DNA of 38,042 nt, from assembly GCA_003151985.1 (NCBI GenBank), contig PLZC01000169.1, positions 11,657 to 49,698 on the forward strand, written 5' to 3'. Position 1 is the stretch's first letter; each line of letters starts with the position of its first letter. A program made the translations under genes and the position numbers. Shown piece after piece: positions 17,901-25,072 of this stretch. The DNA is from Acidobacteriaceae bacterium. Lineage in GTDB: Bacteria; Acidobacteriota; Terriglobia; Terriglobales; Acidobacteriaceae. The notes under the pieces are model-generated. The model saw only the letters and a list, made by a program, of their open reading frames with translations, ran no database searches and had not been told where the DNA came from.

Positions 17901-20684
17901 GCCCGGATAGTCCGACACGGTTGATAAGAGGAAATCCGCCTGCACGGCGTAGTTGGTCCAAGTGCTGTTTCCTGCGTAGATCTGAGTCGCCCCGGCACCG
18001 TTGTAAGAGAGCGTGCCATTGCTCACACTCCACCCGGTCGACGAGCCTTGTGGCGAATAAGCCCACCCATCCAGAGTCGAGCCAGTGAAGGTGCTCTTCA
18101 TCATGATGCCGGTGAGCGTGAGGGTAACACCGATCACTTGCGGCGAACCGGCGACAGCATTCGAAGAGCTGATCGTTATGGTTCCGGTATAGGCTCCCGC
18201 ACTCAGACCGGAGGTGTTCGGAGTCACCGCCAAGGTGTAAGGCGCGCCGGCAGCGATGGACCCGGAACTGGCTCCCAGCTGGAGCCACGGCACACTGGAG
18301 ACGGCCGTCCAGTTCAAGCTTCCAGCACCATTGTTTGAGATGACGACATTTTGCGCGGCCGGATTGGTGCTGGCGGCAAAGCCGCTGAAGATGAGCGAAG
18401 TCGGCCCCAAGCCGAGCGTCGGCCCCTGGACGTTGAACGTGACATTGATCTGCTGCGGGGTGTTGATGGCGCCAGTTGAATCGATCTGCACGGAACCTGT
18501 GTACACGCCGGCTGCCAGACTACCTGGATTTACGGTAACGGTGAGGGTATCGGGCGCGGTTCCGGTTCCCACGGTCGCAGTCATCCACGGAACATTCGAG
18601 TGCGCGGTGTAAGCAAGAGTACCACTGCCAGTGTTGCTTACGGTTACCGTCTGGCTGGTCGGAGTCGCACCGGGAAGGCTACCAAATACTAGGTTCGCGT
18701 TGCTAAGGCCGATCGCGGGAGGCGCGGCATTCGGAGTCGTGTAGACAAAGCCGCCTTTGAACCCGGGAACCTGCTGCTGAATTCCCTCATTGTCCCCGTA
18801 GAATATGTAGACATTCGTCGGAATCAGATTGCCGTCCATATCCGTTGCATTGCCGGAGAAGTTCAGGCTCAGTGTGGACGGTGTCGCCTGTGCAGTTGCG
18901 AGGACGGAGGAGACGCGTGCGCACATATAGGAGCCCAGATTCTCCATGAACAGATGCTGCACTCCCTTGGCATTTAGGAAGGATGATATCTGTGCGATCG
19001 CTTGTTGCCGTTCGGGTTCCGTGCTGACTTCGAAACTGCCGCCGTCATGGTTGTACATCTGCACCGGCGCCATACCTGACCAGAACCGCCATGCATACTC
19101 AGTAAAGTTATTCACGCTTTCCTGCACTGCGATCGCCTGGTTGTCATTGGGCCAACGCGCGTCAAAGCTGGGAAACTGGTCTCCTAGCAGTTGGGTGGCG
19201 AATGCAAAAAACTTGACTGGCGGCAAGCTTGTCGTGCTTCCCACGGTCAGATAATCTGCGTAGTAGAGGGTGTAGAGTTCGTTCGGATTGACTCCGGTCG
19301 GAGGCAGTTCGTAGACGCGAAACGGATGCAGGAAGAGACGCATACTGTCCGGCTTCGGAGGGCCATAGCCGTAGTAGGCACCGGGCTGCTGAATCTCGGT
19401 AATATAGCGGGTACCAAGTGAATTCCATATGTCGTAGCCCACGTTATTGCTCAGGTTCCAGAAATGAGGCACCATGGATTTCGAGAGCGGGGGAAGCTTA
19501 TCCGAACCTCCGTTTCCTTGCAACACCTGGAGAGCATATGCGAGGTTGGTCTGCCACTGGGCATCGGTCAACGCGTCTGGTGATTGCGCGTTCCAGTAGA
19601 GATCGCCTTCGGAGATTCCTGTGTTTGTGTGGAAAGCGATTTTCAGGTTGCCCGAATTCACGTCCGCGATCGCATCGGTGCGATCTTGGCCGCCGGCCTG
19701 CAGGTTGACCAGTTGCGCCATTGCAGTTATCTTCCACGGGCCACCGGTGCCGTTGCTGTTGACAGTACCCGTGTAGGTCGGGTTCCACAAATCCTGCAGC
19801 CGCTGGCCCCATCCCACGACTTCGTCATCCATTTGAGAGGCGAAGAATCGTGGATAACCACGCAGGATAAAAGGCTTTCTGGCAGCCCATACCAGGCTCC
19901 GCCAAACCAGGTCATCGATTCCCATCATGAACCCGAATCGGTCAGCGTGCATGAAATCGTATGTGGTAAAGTCGACCGCTCGCCCACCGCTGGTCTGCGT
20001 TGCAAGGATAAGCGGAGAACTTCCGATCCTGGCGATGACCGTTCCTTGCGCGCCTTGGAGGATGGTCGGAGTCGCCACCTGTTGCCTATTATTGCTGTCT
20101 TCATGAAAGGAATAAATCAGGTCGCCTGCCGGTGTGTCCTGAAAGTGAATCTGCATCGCAGCAATGTAGTGTGGGCTGCTCCCATCGGGCATAACTGCGG
20201 CAGGAACGTCGATAAGTGTCGCAGTAGGTCCGACGCTGGAGTTCGTAGCGCCAAAAATCCCCTGCATATGAGTGTTGGTTCCGATGAGGGAATCCGCGTC
20301 AAAATTAACAAAGCCCGCACCACCCTGCACTGCCTGGAGGATGGCCTGCTGCCAGCTTGCGGAAAGCGACAGTCCCGTATGTGCAGCGACAATCAACTGA
20401 ACCGAACCAAGGTTCGCGGGCGGCCCTTGCGCAGATGTATCGATCACGCGATAGGGAATCTGCAGATGCTCCAGATAGCGCTCAACATAACGCTGATACT
20501 CACCGGGGGAACCCGCCACGGTGCTGTAGCCAGCGTCGTTATTGGAGTTTACAAGCACATCCATGGTGAGGTCATACGTCTGCCCATTCGCCGCTACGGT
20601 GATGAACGCCGATATCAGTATCCCCAAGGCTTTCAGGAAAACCCGGGAGGCACTCGTCAAACTTCTAACTCGAAAGAAAGTCAT
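14988..20684 (-). CDS. Giant secreted modular protein: hydrolase-like N-terminus, BACON repeats and three LamG-like domains
   Basis: Predicted exported protein of 1898 residues. A signal peptide (FLKALGILISAFITVAANGQ) is followed by a region resembling class-I glutamine-amidotransferase-like folds (about 36-270). A region of about 280-620 has FFASQMDDEVVGWG, HTNTGISEGDLYW, YNHDGGSFEV and HLFMENLGSYM, faintly like a polysaccharide-deacetylase-like fold. From about 655 come seven Ig-like BACON-type modules with VPWL or LPWL motifs and AGxYxG strands, and three LamG-like modules (about 860-1033, 1245-1418 and 1730-1898). There is no PEP-CTERM, LPXTG or type-9 signal at the C-terminus (ends SNVSVVSY). 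ATG 20684 is chosen because GTAGGAACA precedes it and it directly yields the signal peptide; it overlaps the kinase gene by 20 bp. Its place inside the export operon suggests an EPS-binding or EPS-modifying surface protein. The enzymatic role is a guess. Confidence 0.88.
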   Translation of the reverse strand: MTFFRVRSLTSASRVFLKALGILISAFITVAANGQTYDLTMDVLVNSNNDAGYSTVAGSPGEYQRYVERYLEHLQIPYRVIDTSAQGPPANLGSVQLIVAAHTGLSLSASWQQAILQAVQGGAGFVNFDADSLIGTNTHMQGIFGATNSSVGPTATLIDVPAAVMPDGSSPHYIAAMQIHFQDTPAGDLIYSFHEDSNNRQQVATPTILQGAQGTVIARIGSSPLILATQTSGGRAVDFTTYDFMHADRFGFMMGIDDLVWRSLVWAARKPFILRGYPRFFASQMDDEVVGWGQRLQDLWNPTYTGTVNSNGTGGPWKITAMAQLVNLQAGGQDRTDAIADVNSGNLKIAFHTNTGISEGDLYWNAQSPDALTDAQWQTNLAYALQVLQGNGGSDKLPPLSKSMVPHFWNLSNNVGYDIWNSLGTRYITEIQQPGAYYGYGPPKPDSMRLFLHPFRVYELPPTGVNPNELYTLYYADYLTVGSTTSLPPVKFFAFATQLLGDQFPSFDARWPNDNQAIAVQESVNNFTEYAWRFWSGMAPVQMYNHDGGSFEVSTEPERQQAIAQISSFLNAKGVQHLFMENLGSYMCARVSSVLATAQATPSTLSLNFSGNATDMDGNLIPTNVYIFYGDNEGIQQQVPGFKGGFVYTTPNAAPPAIGLSNANLVFGSLPGATPTSQTVTVSNTGSGTLAYTAHSNVPWMTATVGTGTAPDTLTVTVNPGSLAAGVYTGSVQIDSTGAINTPQQINVTFNVQGPTLGLGPTSLIFSGFAASTNPAAQNVVISNNGAGSLNWTAVSSVPWLQLGASSGSIAAGAPYTLAVTPNTSGLSAGAYTGTITISSSNAVAGSPQVIGVTLTLTGIMMKSTFTGSTLDGWAYSPQGSSTGWSVSNGTLSYNGAGATQIYAGNSTWTNYAVQADFLLSTVSDYPGGIRGYVNPSTGASYAAWLYPAEGVVKLWRTSTWNINTTPVLLGTSPHLIIDNVNWHTLALSMNAGQIAVSYDGLPAVTVTDTTLTGGMIALDVSSKPVQFDNVLVTGNQAVTTQLNSVQTGYTFTVAAGGTSAAQPLQISANDGTVAAWSALSGLPWLTVTPPTGQTPGSATVLVNASALTAGTYNGQLNLNSFGATNGPISLPITATVTQPSTNQLTINPVSLAFAGAVGSSNPAAQSLTMSSTTPGLAFTIASDPAWLTSTASGTTPTSTQVTVNTAGLAAGSHTGHLTISAPAAMNPSSTVTVTLNIALTPPVTLMQDSFPGTTLDGWAYSPLGLASGWSLSNGVVSYNGGGATQIYAGNNSWANYTVSAGIQLSALTDYPGGIRGYINPTTGASYAAWLYPAEGVIKLWRTTAWNINTTPALLGTSAHLTMDSVNWHTLSLAMNNGTIVVAYDGATAVTATDTTLSGGMIALDVSSKPVKFENVLVTGNQGVTAQLNSAQASYTFTVVAGSSSATQPLQISTSDGTVIAWSALSGLPWLSVTAPTGQTPGSATVLVNASALTAGTYSGQLNLSSFGAINGPVSLPISAIVTQPSTNQLTINPASLTFSAASGGATPAAQNLSLTSTNAGLSFTMTSDSAWLTGTSSGTTPASPQITVNQAGLVAGSYTGHLTISAPGAVNPTSTVTVTMTVTNPGLVAAPTSLNFVGSTTTNAPTQNLTITSTGGAITWNGSHASTWFSPSTTSATAPSTIQAAAITSGMTSGTYTDTFSLVPAGSSGATPLQIPVSLRVGPLLFGDNFASNSNWTPSPQGLAANWTIINNTYAYNGGGATQQYAGNSSWTNYTLQADMTLTTASNFPGGLRFRLNTATGTGYALWLYPGTSQVKLLKAPNWNINTNSSTLTTISKVNLPVGTHHIRIDIQGTTITAFVDYVQVLSITDSTYSAGAIALDVSSQPVAFSNVSVVSY
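15820..16950 (-). repeat. Second copy of a 1155-bp tandem duplication inside the giant protein gene
   Basis: This unit encodes one LamG-like module and two BACON-type modules, and repeats the unit at 16975-18105. Matching landmarks are exactly 1155 bp apart: GCCCAYCCATCC at 16906 and 18061, GGCCCATT at 16147 and 17302, and the GGTCTGCCCGGT block near 16245 and 17400. The period equals 385 codons, so the frame is kept. The copies have diverged at many third positions and some residues. Confidence 0.9.
16975..18105 (-). repeat. First copy of the 1155-bp tandem duplication inside the giant protein gene
   Basis: Encodes the LamG-like module beginning LDGWAYSPQGSSTGWSV and the two following BACON-type modules. 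It pairs with 15820-16950 at a constant 1155-bp offset. The third LamG-like module (14988-15495) is clearly related but more diverged and is not part of the recent duplication. Confidence 0.9.
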
Positions 20685-21453
20685 TGTTCCTACCCCTGTC
20701 TTGTTCAATGCTTTTGATATAACCGCGGTCATACGCCGAGTAACTGAGGGTTCCGCTGTCATTCAACACGACGTAGTGGATGCGGCCTTTGAGCGCTTCA
20801 ATTGCCATCTTCACCAAGGGTGCCGGGGTCTTTCGCGCACGCACGATCAGGATGCCGATGGATGCATGATTGGCAATTTCGAGCGTATCTGCGATGGGAA
20901 ACGCGGGCGGGGTGTCCAGGATTACCCATCCAAACTTTCGTTGGGCCCAGTCCAGGAATCGCTTCGGACGTCCACTTACCATCAGATCGAGGACATCCCT
21001 TCCTTTCCCTTTGTTCATAGCCACACAAAGCCTTGTCCCCGGAATCGACTGCACACAGGCCTCAGGCGGTTGCTCTTCGGAAAGAACGTCTTCGACTCCT
21101 ACCTTCACAGGAGCCAGCCCTAATTTGTGGCGCAGAGTCGAGCGCCGTGTGTCGAGGTCTACCAACAATACAGGCGCGCGCTCTGCCAGGCACAAGGACA
21201 GGTTCAGAGCCGTCAACGTCTTGCCGTCATCGGGCGCGGGACTGGTCACCATGACCGTACCGCCCGCCGGATGATGATTCACCATCCGAGTTCCGATGCG
21301 GCGGAATTGTTCTGCGGACGCGCCGTATTTCTGATGGAGAAAAACGATCTTCCTGTCGCAATCCGCAAGCGTAAACGCCGCCTCGGGAAAAGCAACGTGC
21401 GGGATTATCGCCTGCTTGACGCGCCCGCCTTCGAGTGCTGCCTCGGGTACCAT
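20665..21453 (-). CDS. CpsD/Wzc-type bacterial tyrosine kinase domain protein
   Basis: Cytoplasmic BY-kinase of 262 residues that would autophosphorylate on tyrosines and so control polymerisation by its membrane partner, encoded just upstream. Visible motifs are the P-loop in SPAPDDGKTLTALNLSLCLA, Walker A' VLLVDLDTRRSTL, and Walker B WVILDTPPAFPIAD. Three tyrosines lie near the C-terminus (SYSAYDRGYIKS). The P-loop has DDGK where PGEGK or PGDGK is usual. The FRRI segment before the P-loop fits the kinases of XrtA-type EPS loci. ATG 21453 is preferred because AAGGAGG lies 5-6 bp before it; earlier ATGs at 21471 and 21495 have no such site. The kinase is encoded separately from its activator, unlike fused Wzc of Escherichia coli. 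Confidence 0.88.
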   Translation of the reverse strand: MVPEAALEGGRVKQAIIPHVAFPEAAFTLADCDRKIVFLHQKYGASAEQFRRIGTRMVNHHPAGGTVMVTSPAPDDGKTLTALNLSLCLAERAPVLLVDLDTRRSTLRHKLGLAPVKVGVEDVLSEEQPPEACVQSIPGTRLCVAMNKGKGRDVLDLMVSGRPKRFLDWAQRKFGWVILDTPPAFPIADTLEIANHASIGILIVRARKTPAPLVKMAIEALKGRIHYVVLNDSGTLSYSAYDRGYIKSIEQDRGRNNDFLSS

Positions 21454-21498
21454 AACGGCCTCCTTTCTCATACTCCAAGTCCCAACTTGTTCCATCCG

Positions 21499-22929
21499 TT
21501 AGTGTCCGTGGGCGGGTTCTATCGCATAAATCCTGGAAACAACTCCCAACAGCTCTAACTCGGCGGGAAGAATCTCTAGTAAGTCCACGTCCGATTTGAT
21601 ACTGCTGTCGATCTGCTCACGGCAAAATGCTGCTACGAGCCCGCCGATCAAGCCGAAAAGTACTGACAGAGCACACAAAAGCCGCCGGTTTGGCGCCGTT
21701 GGATGGTCTGGAGACGTGGCCGGATCAAGCACTTCAAATCGGTCTGCGTCCTGTTTGGACTCTAGTTCGCTCGCCATCTGCGCCGAGTAGTGCTTTTCCA
21801 GCAATGAACGGTAGTGGTCGCGCGCCGTCTCATAATCGCGGGTCAGGCTGCTTAACTGCTCCTGACGCAGCGGCACAGCGTCGACTTTTGCTTGATAGGA
21901 ATTCAAGCGCTCTTTGATCCCCGACTGGTCTCCGAGTAAGCGCTCACGCTCCTTGTCGAGTACCTGAATCCGCGCTTCGACCGCATGATCCATCAGAACG
22001 GGCTTTTCTTCATTTGGTAGCCTCTCCAACTGATGTTTCAACTCTGTGATCCTCGCCTGGCATGCAACAACGTCGGGATGGGCTGGGGTCATGTGCGTAA
22101 GCAGCGTACTCAATCGGCTCTCCTCCTGGAGCAAGTTGCTTCGTAACATCGAAACGGGCAGCGGAGTGCCCGAAGAACGAAGTGTTAAATCCGCCTCGGG
22201 GGTGTCCTCAATAAGAAGTTTCTGTTCTTCCAACTGAGCCAGCTTGTCTGACGTTGCCTGGTATTGCACCTGCAACTGGCCGACCGCCTGCAAATTGGCC
22301 GACATTTGTTCAGGCATCTCACCTAGATGGCTCATGCGATAAATGCGAAGTTGCGTTTCCTGCGACTCCAGACCAGCCCGCGCCGTTTCGAGTTCCTCGC
22401 TCAGAAAATCGGTGGTTCCTTGCACCTGCTGTTGCCGGTTGGAGAGGTTCTTCAAGATGAAGCTATTCGCAAGTTCGTTGGCAACCGCAGCTACAAGTCG
22501 CGGGTTGTCGCCGGTGAAGGTGAGCGTAAACGCACTTGCCCCGCCTCCTCCGGCATGGTTTGTCTGAATCTTGATTTGTTTGCGCATTAACTGAACCGCG
22601 GCGTCCCGGCCCTGTTTCTGCACAAGCTTTCCATAGAGACCAAACTTGTTGATAACTTCCAGCAGCCGTGTGTAGCTCAGAACTTCCTGTTGAAGCAGAT
22701 TGAGACGATCGCTGGGTTCGTCCATGACCGTGGTAGCCACGTACTTCTCCGGCACTTTCCGCGGGTAAGCGACAATCGTCGTTGTCCCTTCGTAGATGTC
22801 GGGAAGAAACTCAACCACGGTAATCAGGGCGAGAGCCAGCCCCGACGCGACGAGGACGATGAACCGCCACCGGTAGAACAGGATCATCCGGTATTCGGCA
22901 AGCCGTTCCACTATGGAGTACATGGACAT
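21499..22929 (-). CDS. Chain-length determinant / GumC-type membrane protein (kinase activator without kinase domain)
   Basis: Inner-membrane polysaccharide co-polymerase of 476 residues. It has a transmembrane segment at about 24-43, a periplasmic Wzz domain, long coiled-coil stretches (about 170-240 and 310-395, rich in E, Q, L and R), and a second transmembrane segment near 425-445 (LLCALSVLFGLIGGLVAAF) after a proline-containing lead-in (SPDHPTAPNRR). It would set chain length and link the periplasmic polymerase to the outer-membrane exporter. The cytoplasmic tail is short, so the kinase function is provided by the next gene. GAGGAAAAT precedes ATG 22929. It starts 7 bp after the barrel gene. 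Confidence 0.93.
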   Translation of the reverse strand: MSMYSIVERLAEYRMILFYRWRFIVLVASGLALALITVVEFLPDIYEGTTTIVAYPRKVPEKYVATTVMDEPSDRLNLLQQEVLSYTRLLEVINKFGLYGKLVQKQGRDAAVQLMRKQIKIQTNHAGGGGASAFTLTFTGDNPRLVAAVANELANSFILKNLSNRQQQVQGTTDFLSEELETARAGLESQETQLRIYRMSHLGEMPEQMSANLQAVGQLQVQYQATSDKLAQLEEQKLLIEDTPEADLTLRSSGTPLPVSMLRSNLLQEESRLSTLLTHMTPAHPDVVACQARITELKHQLERLPNEEKPVLMDHAVEARIQVLDKERERLLGDQSGIKERLNSYQAKVDAVPLRQEQLSSLTRDYETARDHYRSLLEKHYSAQMASELESKQDADRFEVLDPATSPDHPTAPNRRLLCALSVLFGLIGGLVAAFCREQIDSSIKSDVDLLEILPAELELLGVVSRIYAIEPAHGH

Positions 22930-22936
22930 ATTTTCC

Positions 22937-24223
22937 TCAACGAGCCGCGGGTCCGTGAAGGTCCGCTGGGGGGCGGTTCCCGGAAGTCCAGGACAACGAT
23001 CCCATCACTAAGGTTCTTGCTGGCGCGATGTTGGCAATACCAGACCAGTTAAAGTGTTGTGCGGACAGAGAAACGTACAGGCCGCGTGGAAGCATGTGCT
23101 CGATTGTCCCGGCGAAATATTCCCCATGGAAAGGAGAGACTTGGGCAGGCACAGTGCCCGTGATAAAACCGCCCCGCGCTTTCACCCAGGCACGCATCCC
23201 AATCTGCTGATTAACTCCGCCTTGAACGGTGTCTTCATAGGTGAGCGCCACAAACTCGGAGTCGTTGAGCTTGCGGTAGGCCGAGAAGTACAGGTTCGTC
23301 AGCCTCCACGGCTGTGCAGAGACAGCCGCAAACAGGTTGGCTGTCACTTTGGTGACACAACTCGCGGTTCCCGCGGTTGGGCCGGCCGCGACTTCCGCGA
23401 TAACGTTGGGAGATAATCGTCGATCGTAGGACACCCCGATGCTTTGCGTGGTGCACTCGACGCTGCCCTTCTCGCTTGCTGTCTCTTCGTAGAGTCCAAC
23501 TCCAGCGCGAGAGGATGGCTGAAAATGGAATTCTGCTCTTCCGTGAATGGTATTCACTTGAGCCTTGTCATCGAAGAATTCCCGCAAGTCATTGCGCACG
23601 GAGAGGCTCCACCACCGATTCTCCGCGCTTTGGTGGAAAAGTCGGGCGGTTGCCTGGTTATCCAACACATTGCCGGAATGAATTCCATAGGATCCTGCCT
23701 CGACCGAATCGCTACTCAGGGGGGGAATGATGCGAATGGCGTCATTCCCATAGGAGCTCTCTACATCGAGGCTCAAAGCCGTTTGCGCGGAGTGCATTTT
23801 GTTAAACGAGAACGACGTGGTATTGAGATATTGCATTGAGCCTTGGCCAATGTGGTAGGCGATCCCCGTGATGGTGTTCTCGAGCATTGTGTAGCTACTG
23901 TTCCTGTGGAACAGCGCACCCACATATAACTGGCCGCCTTCGAGTTTCGCTCCCAGCGCTGCACGGCTATCAAAGGCCGTGTCATAGCCGCCCAATGCAG
24001 TTGTGGACAAAAACAAATGGTTGCCGCCGTCGCTCATGTTGCTGCTGCGAGAAAGGACATTGCACCGCGCTGCGGATTCTGAGGGCACTTGATTCATCTC
24101 AGGACAGCTCTGCGCGGTACTCGCAGGCGATTCGGGAACTTGCGTCGGGATCTGTCCCATCGCCCAGGTGCAACTAAGCGTCAGCGTTACGATTGCCTCG
24201 ATCTTCCAGTGGATGCGGGTCAT
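22937..24223 (-). CDS. Predicted outer-membrane beta-barrel protein of the EPS export operon
   Basis: Exported protein of 428 residues with a signal peptide ending near TWAMGQ. After a proline- and serine-rich linker, the sequence alternates short amphipathic strands with polar turns through to the C-terminus (for example GAKLEGGQLYVGALF, TALSLDVESSYG, AGVGLYEETASEKG, IGVSYDRRL, NLYFSAYRKL and GLYVSLSAQHFNWSG), as in outer-membrane barrels. I do not recognise a named family. A barrel of this kind between the export protein and the chain-length regulator is reminiscent of XrtA-associated EPS loci, so a role in moving the polymer through the outer membrane is plausible. The start overlaps the stop of the export gene as ATGA. 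Confidence 0.75.
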   Translation of the reverse strand: MTRIHWKIEAIVTLTLSCTWAMGQIPTQVPESPASTAQSCPEMNQVPSESAARCNVLSRSSNMSDGGNHLFLSTTALGGYDTAFDSRAALGAKLEGGQLYVGALFHRNSSYTMLENTITGIAYHIGQGSMQYLNTTSFSFNKMHSAQTALSLDVESSYGNDAIRIIPPLSSDSVEAGSYGIHSGNVLDNQATARLFHQSAENRWWSLSVRNDLREFFDDKAQVNTIHGRAEFHFQPSSRAGVGLYEETASEKGSVECTTQSIGVSYDRRLSPNVIAEVAAGPTAGTASCVTKVTANLFAAVSAQPWRLTNLYFSAYRKLNDSEFVALTYEDTVQGGVNQQIGMRAWVKARGGFITGTVPAQVSPFHGEYFAGTIEHMLPRGLYVSLSAQHFNWSGIANIAPARTLVMGSLSWTSGNRPPADLHGPAAR

Positions 24224-24879
24224 GGCACCACCACCGTATCGCCGGGTTGAAGCGGCCTTTCGTCTTTGACCTTGCCTTTGATCGTGTTGGTGTAATCGAA
24301 CTTCGCCATCGCCTGGTTTTTCGTGTCGAGAATCACGATCCCCTTCCTGTGCGCATACTGAGTCAGCCCGCCGGCACTCGCGATCAATTGCAAGACGCTG
24401 ACGGATCCCGTCAGGGGGTATGAACCCGGTCTCTGCACCTGGCCGGTAATAAAGACCTGCCGGCTATGAATTTCCAGGACCGAAACGGTTACCTGCGGGT
24501 CGGTGATGAACCGGAGCAGTTTGCTGCTCACGAGCAATTGCGCCTCGACAGCAGTTTTGCCGGCCACGGGAATTTCACCCGCGAGCGGCAATGAAATCTT
24601 GCCATCGGGACGCACGACTGCCGTCTGGGTTAGTTCCTGCTCGTGCCAGACCGAGACATGAATCAGGTCGCCCGGTCCGAGCTCATAGTCTCTGGCCGCT
24701 TCCGCATCCGTGCCCTTCACCGAGCCAACGGATGAATCCGGTGACGAAGCCGTGGCCGTCATCACGTTGGCTGGCTGTTCTGCCGCCTGGCTTTGCTCTT
24801 TCGGCGTCTGCGCCTTCGATTGTTCTGAGAGGGCGAGTACCAAGAGCAGCAATATTGAACAACTGATTTTCCAGCTCAT
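24220..24879 (-). CDS. Polysaccharide export protein (Wza/BexD family, short form)
   Basis: Periplasmic or outer-membrane-associated exporter component of 219 residues. A signal peptide (MSWKISCSILLLLVLALSEQSKAQ) has no clear lipobox cysteine at the cleavage site. A Poly_export domain follows (YELGPGDLIHVSVWHEQEL, VRPDGKISLPLAGEIPVAG), then one SLBB domain (VFITGQVQRPGSYPLTGSVSVLQLIASAGGLT) and a C-terminal LQPGDTVVVP. It is much shorter than E. coli Wza and lacks the C-terminal amphipathic helix that forms the outer-membrane pore, which fits with a separate barrel protein encoded next. AGGATCCACA precedes the ATG. It is the first gene of the second long operon, after a 193-bp gap holding a sigma-54-type promoter candidate. 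Confidence 0.92.
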   Translation of the reverse strand: MSWKISCSILLLLVLALSEQSKAQTPKEQSQAAEQPANVMTATASSPDSSVGSVKGTDAEAARDYELGPGDLIHVSVWHEQELTQTAVVRPDGKISLPLAGEIPVAGKTAVEAQLLVSSKLLRFITDPQVTVSVLEIHSRQVFITGQVQRPGSYPLTGSVSVLQLIASAGGLTQYAHRKGIVILDTKNQAMAKFDYTNTIKGKVKDERPLQPGDTVVVP

Positions 24880-24937
24880 TGTGGATCCTGTTCAGTGCTT
24901 GAGTTCAGTTCTAAAGAACGAATCTCGACCAGTCAAT

Positions 24938-24954
24938 TGCAATTGGCAGGCCAA
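24938..24954 (-). promoter_or_regulatory. Sigma-54 (-24/-12) promoter candidate for the export operon
   Basis: Read on the minus strand the sequence is TTGGCCTGCCAATTGCA, which matches TTGGCACG-N4-TTGCA at all but positions 6 and 7 and has the required GG-N10-GC spacing. The predicted transcription start is near 24927, giving a 48-base leader before the export gene. It lies in the only large gap of the minus-strand gene series, where an internal promoter would be expected. Confidence 0.6.
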
Positions 24955-25012
24955 AGCCGCCGCTCTCCATGGCTGCTTTGTGCACGCTCCTTGTTAGTAG
25001 CGGAACGGAAAA

Positions 25013-25043
25013 GTGCAAATTGCAGGTTGAGTGTGTGCAAATT
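25013..25043 (+). promoter_or_regulatory. Direct repeat GTGCAAATT, candidate activator-binding site
   Basis: GTGCAAATT occurs at 25013-25021 and 25035-25043. The 22-bp offset is about two turns of the helix, so both copies face the same side. They lie roughly 86-116 bp upstream of the start predicted from 24938-24954, the usual distance for a sigma-54 activator site. Similar TGCAAACTT sequences occur before the activator gene and in the divergent region at 36523-36531. Function is inferred. Confidence 0.35.
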
Positions 25044-25072
25044 AATGCATCTCGGTAGCTTTTGGATGGGAA

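Larger units (their letters stand above)
24880..25072. other. Intergenic control region between the two minus-strand operons
   Basis: This 193-bp gap is by far the largest on the minus strand between 4151 and 36355. It contains the -24/-12-like element at 24938-24954 and two GTGCAAATT repeats 22 bp apart at 25013-25021 and 25035-25043. I see no strong terminator hairpin after the upstream glycosyltransferase gene, so read-through from the first operon is possible. Confidence 0.6.

Noticed and set aside
19584-20717. A 377-codon open frame on the plus strand
   Set aside because: It is antisense to the giant secreted protein gene, has no recognisable domain or ribosome site, and its composition is that of a shadow frame (rich in R, H, C and S).
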